A DNA stretch of 7,064 bases, from assembly GCA_902783675.1 (NCBI GenBank), contig CACZRW010000211.1, positions 1-7,064 of the forward strand. Direction: 5' to 3'. Below the pieces are notes generated by a model, which worked only from the letters and a program-made list of their open reading frames with translations, had not been told where the DNA came from and made no database searches. This stretch comes from an uncultured Pseudomonadota bacterium. Lineage in GTDB: Bacteria > Pseudomonadota > Alphaproteobacteria > CACZRW01. The position numbers were made by a program, and so were the translations under genes. This document shows positions 5,414 to 7,064 of the stretch, piece by piece; position 1 is the stretch's first letter, and each line of letters begins with the position of its first letter.

Positions 5414-6869
5414 TATGAATGAATTCCTTCGGCGGTTTGCCTATAAAACCCCGGACAAGAGTCTGTCCCTTGATAAGTACCTGTCCGTGGCTCTATTGGC
5501 ACGTCTTTACGGCGGCGTTGATACGGAGCAACTGGTGCGGTGCGGCGTATCGTCCTATCACACTGCATATGCTTCCATGAATCGTCTTGCCGGTTCGTGG
5601 AAACCCCTGCTGAAACGGGCGAGCCTGCTTGACGGAAGTTATTCGGTCTATACGGCTTCGCCGGCAATCCTTAACGCCGTCCCGGAGGAGCTGCGTGAGA
5701 TTGTGGAACATCTTCTGTCGCACTCCGCCGCCACGGTGGTCCGTGCTCATGAATTATACTGTTCAAATATCGGCATGGCGCTCACCTTTTCCGATATGGA
5801 ACGCTTCCGTCCGATGTTCGGCCAGGTATTGATACGAGGAATGAATTCTGTCGGGGAAATGCTCCGCGTGTTGAATTCCGAGTCTTTGTTTGTCAATGCG
5901 CTCTCGCCTGATATGGTTGCAAGAAAACAGATTGGATCTGTGTTCTTCGAGGTCGACCGGGCGACAGAAGGCGCTCGCGAAGTAGGAAGAAAGTTTGCGG
6001 ACTATTTTGAGGTTCTTCGTTCCGTCTCGCCCGAAGAACTTTCCGAGGTCGCGGTTGTGGTATCTTCCTTCAGCTATCGCAAGGAAAAAGCTCTGATCGG
6101 CGGACGCAAAAAATCCCTTCTGAACAGTCCCGGAAAGGAGCTGTTCGAAGGCGGCTGCCGGTTTGCCTGTGATTCTCTTCGGTCGAGGACTGCATCCTTT
6201 TTCGCGGGTAAGGATTTTCTCGCCTGCGCTTATAACGGCTTGAGATTTTTGATTGTTCCCGGTATTGACACCTGGCATCCCTCCTCTTTGGAGGAGATTC
6301 TTCCGAAGGAATGCGGTAAACTAATCGCAATGACGGAACCAATTCTAAGTCAGATTGGACGCATCGGGCAGCTTCCCATCGGCAGTCTTGCGCGGGATGT
6401 TGACGGAAAAATCGTTTGTTTTCCTCTGTCGGTCCAGCCGACCGACATTGCCGGAACAAATGCGGTTCCTGTCATTTACGAACATATTTCTGCCGACATG
6501 TGCGGAAGAGAGCGTGCTCTCAAACTACTGACGGCCCGCAATTTTATACGTCCACAGTCGGGGCAAAAGGCATTCCTTGTGATGGATGTCGATAGGGAAG
6601 GTGATGCGATTTCCTTCCTGAATGATGCCGCAGCGAGATCTGCTTACCTCTATCCGGAGGACGATTTTCAGTTTAACTACCTCTTGAGGCAGGGACTATA
6701 TCGAGCCTTTCGAATCGTTTTTGAGGGAGGAGCTCCGGCCTACGACAATCTCGGTCACGGCTTTATTTTCAGATGTAAGGGCAAGTTTTTCCTTCCCGAT
6801 GATGATGCGTTTTTCACCAGAACATACCTCTCTACATTAGCAAGCGGACGAAAAACGGAGCTTGCGTAA
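5391..6869 (+). CDS. Replication-relaxation-like winged-helix protein, 492 aa
   Basis: Best matched by eye to the replication-relaxation type of plasmid and conjugative-element proteins. Residues about 29-90 read as a winged helix (LSVALLARLYGGVDTEQLVRCG, then SMNRLAGSWKPLLKRASLLDG and a YSVYTASP wing). After a helical stretch with VVRAHELY (117-124) comes the family-like core: SPD (172-174), FFEVDRATE (185-193) and a following KFADYFEVL helix (201-209), resembling the EvDrgTE-helix pattern. A strand, VAVVVSS (220-226), follows. The C-terminal half (about 275-470) is not recognised; it holds DVDREGDAI (399-407), resembling the DxDREGxAI motif of Toprim domains, but without an obvious Toprim glutamate strand. 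The gene overlaps the 785-aa gene by 23 bases, so coupled translation is likely. The family call is moderate; a nuclease activity is not established. Confidence 0.8.
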   Translation: MTSKTCNNMNEFLRRFAYKTPDKSLSLDKYLSVALLARLYGGVDTEQLVRCGVSSYHTAYASMNRLAGSWKPLLKRASLLDGSYSVYTASPAILNAVPEELREIVEHLLSHSAATVVRAHELYCSNIGMALTFSDMERFRPMFGQVLIRGMNSVGEMLRVLNSESLFVNALSPDMVARKQIGSVFFEVDRATEGAREVGRKFADYFEVLRSVSPEELSEVAVVVSSFSYRKEKALIGGRKKSLLNSPGKELFEGGCRFACDSLRSRTASFFAGKDFLACAYNGLRFLIVPGIDTWHPSSLEEILPKECGKLIAMTEPILSQIGRIGQLPIGSLARDVDGKIVCFPLSVQPTDIAGTNAVPVIYEHISADMCGRERALKLLTARNFIRPQSGQKAFLVMDVDREGDAISFLNDAAARSAYLYPEDDFQFNYLLRQGLYRAFRIVFEGGAPAYDNLGHGFIFRCKGKFFLPDDDAFFTRTYLSTLASGRKTELA

Positions 6870-6876
6870 AACGCAA
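6862..6876 (+). repeat. Inverted repeat over the stop codon
   Basis: TTGCGT and ACGCAA flank AAA, a perfect 6-bp stem that includes the TAA stop of the 492-aa gene. No T-run follows (AATAGGCGCG), so it is not a typical terminator. It may protect the mRNA end or be chance. Confidence 0.4.
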
Positions 6877-6904
6877 AATAGGCGCGTTGTTCTTATCAGG
6901 TAAA

Positions 6905-6936
6905 GAAGATTATCCTCTTCAACGGCCAAGGCCGTT
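6905..6936. repeat. Two abutting inverted repeats
   Basis: GAAGA-N6-TCTTC (6905-6920) is followed without a gap by AACGGCC-AA-GGCCGTT (6921-6936). Both are perfect in their arms and each spans 16 bases. A GATTTT tract appears only seven bases after the second, so terminator function is doubtful. They could be protein-binding sites. Confidence 0.5.
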
Positions 6937-6969
6937 CTCGTCGATTTTGGAGCGCCAGGATTGTGGTAT

Positions 6970-6989
6970 ATGTAACCTCACGTTTACAT
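6970..6989. promoter_or_regulatory. Partial operator-like site related to the 24-bp palindrome
   Basis: ATGTAA and TTACAT arms enclose eight bases. The right half, GTTTACAT, is identical to a half of the perfect palindrome at 7018-7041, whose centre is 49 bases away, a little under five helical turns. This suggests two sites for one dimeric DNA-binding protein. Confidence 0.4.
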
Positions 6990-7017
6990 GAATTTGTAGA
7001 ATTTTAAGAGTGAAGGT

Positions 7018-7041
7018 TCCATGTAAACATGTTTACATGGA
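7018..7041. promoter_or_regulatory. Perfect 24-bp palindrome, probable operator
   Basis: Every base from 7018 to 7041 pairs with its mirror. The core is ATGTAAACATGTTTACAT (7020-7037), extended by TCC and GGA-type ends. There is no loop, so this is better read as a DNA site for a symmetric protein than as an RNA hairpin. It lies in a gene-free end of the window, presumably controlling the next gene or marking an origin-like site. Confidence 0.6.
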
Positions 7042-7064
7042 TTACCCCTCGCAAAGCCTTATAA

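Larger units (their letters stand above)
6870..7064. other. Non-coding tail with clustered inverted repeats
   Basis: No supported gene is seen here. Short ATG frames stop quickly, except one from 7037 that runs open to the window edge but has no ribosome binding site. The stretch holds the inverted repeats at 6905-6936, the partial site at 6970-6989 and the 24-bp palindrome. No convincing promoter or terminator was found. Confidence 0.55.

Noticed and set aside
7037..7064. Start of a gene running off the right edge (ATG at 7037)
   Set aside because: There is no ribosome binding site, and the ATG lies inside the perfect palindrome; only nine codons are visible.
6961..7064. A sigma-A promoter in the tail (TTTACA at 6983 or 7032)
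   Set aside because: No acceptable -10 hexamer occurs at 16-18 bases from either -35-like sequence; the TTTACA strings are part of the palindromic arms.

Overview
The window looks like accessory, probably mobile-element, DNA from a Gram-positive bacterium, most likely a clostridial gut-type Firmicute. The evidence is strong GGAGG-type ribosome binding sites, near-consensus sigma-A promoters with 17-18 bp spacing, U-tailed intrinsic terminators, balanced base composition, and several small proteins of a style common in clostridial integrative and conjugative elements. No housekeeping gene, tRNA, rRNA, transposase, integrase or CRISPR array is visible. The assignment to a mobile element is inference.

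Left part (1-1252, + strand): an intrinsic terminator lies just upstream of two tightly spaced genes. These are a 175-aa protein of unknown function (85-612) and a 198-aa zinc-ribbon protein (617-1213). A strong UUCG-capped terminator closes the pair and probably serves both strands.

Middle part (1255-2900, mostly - strand): a lone 85-aa gene (1255-1512) has a clear promoter. An AT-rich gap (1513-1723) follows, holding that promoter, a 14-bp dyad and an excellent + strand promoter with no obvious gene to drive. Next comes a two-gene - strand operon: a 77-aa small beta-rich protein (2530-2763), then a 260-aa XRE-type regulator with two C-terminal membrane helices (1724-2506).

Right part (2924-6869, + strand): a divergent promoter starts a transcript whose leader can fold into a compact three-way junction ending in a U-tract. 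This leader precedes a 785-aa orphan protein (3056-5413). That gene overlaps the next one (5391-6869), a 492-aa protein that resembles replication-relaxation (winged-helix) proteins of plasmids and conjugative elements. The two are very likely co-expressed and translationally coupled.

The last 195 bases carry no supported gene. They hold several inverted repeats, including a perfect 24-bp palindrome with a related partial site 49 bp upstream, probably operators or an origin-like site for whatever follows.

Working model (inference): the right-hand pair is a DNA-processing or replication module of a mobile element, gated by an RNA leader. The divergent membrane-anchored XRE operon is a candidate local regulator.
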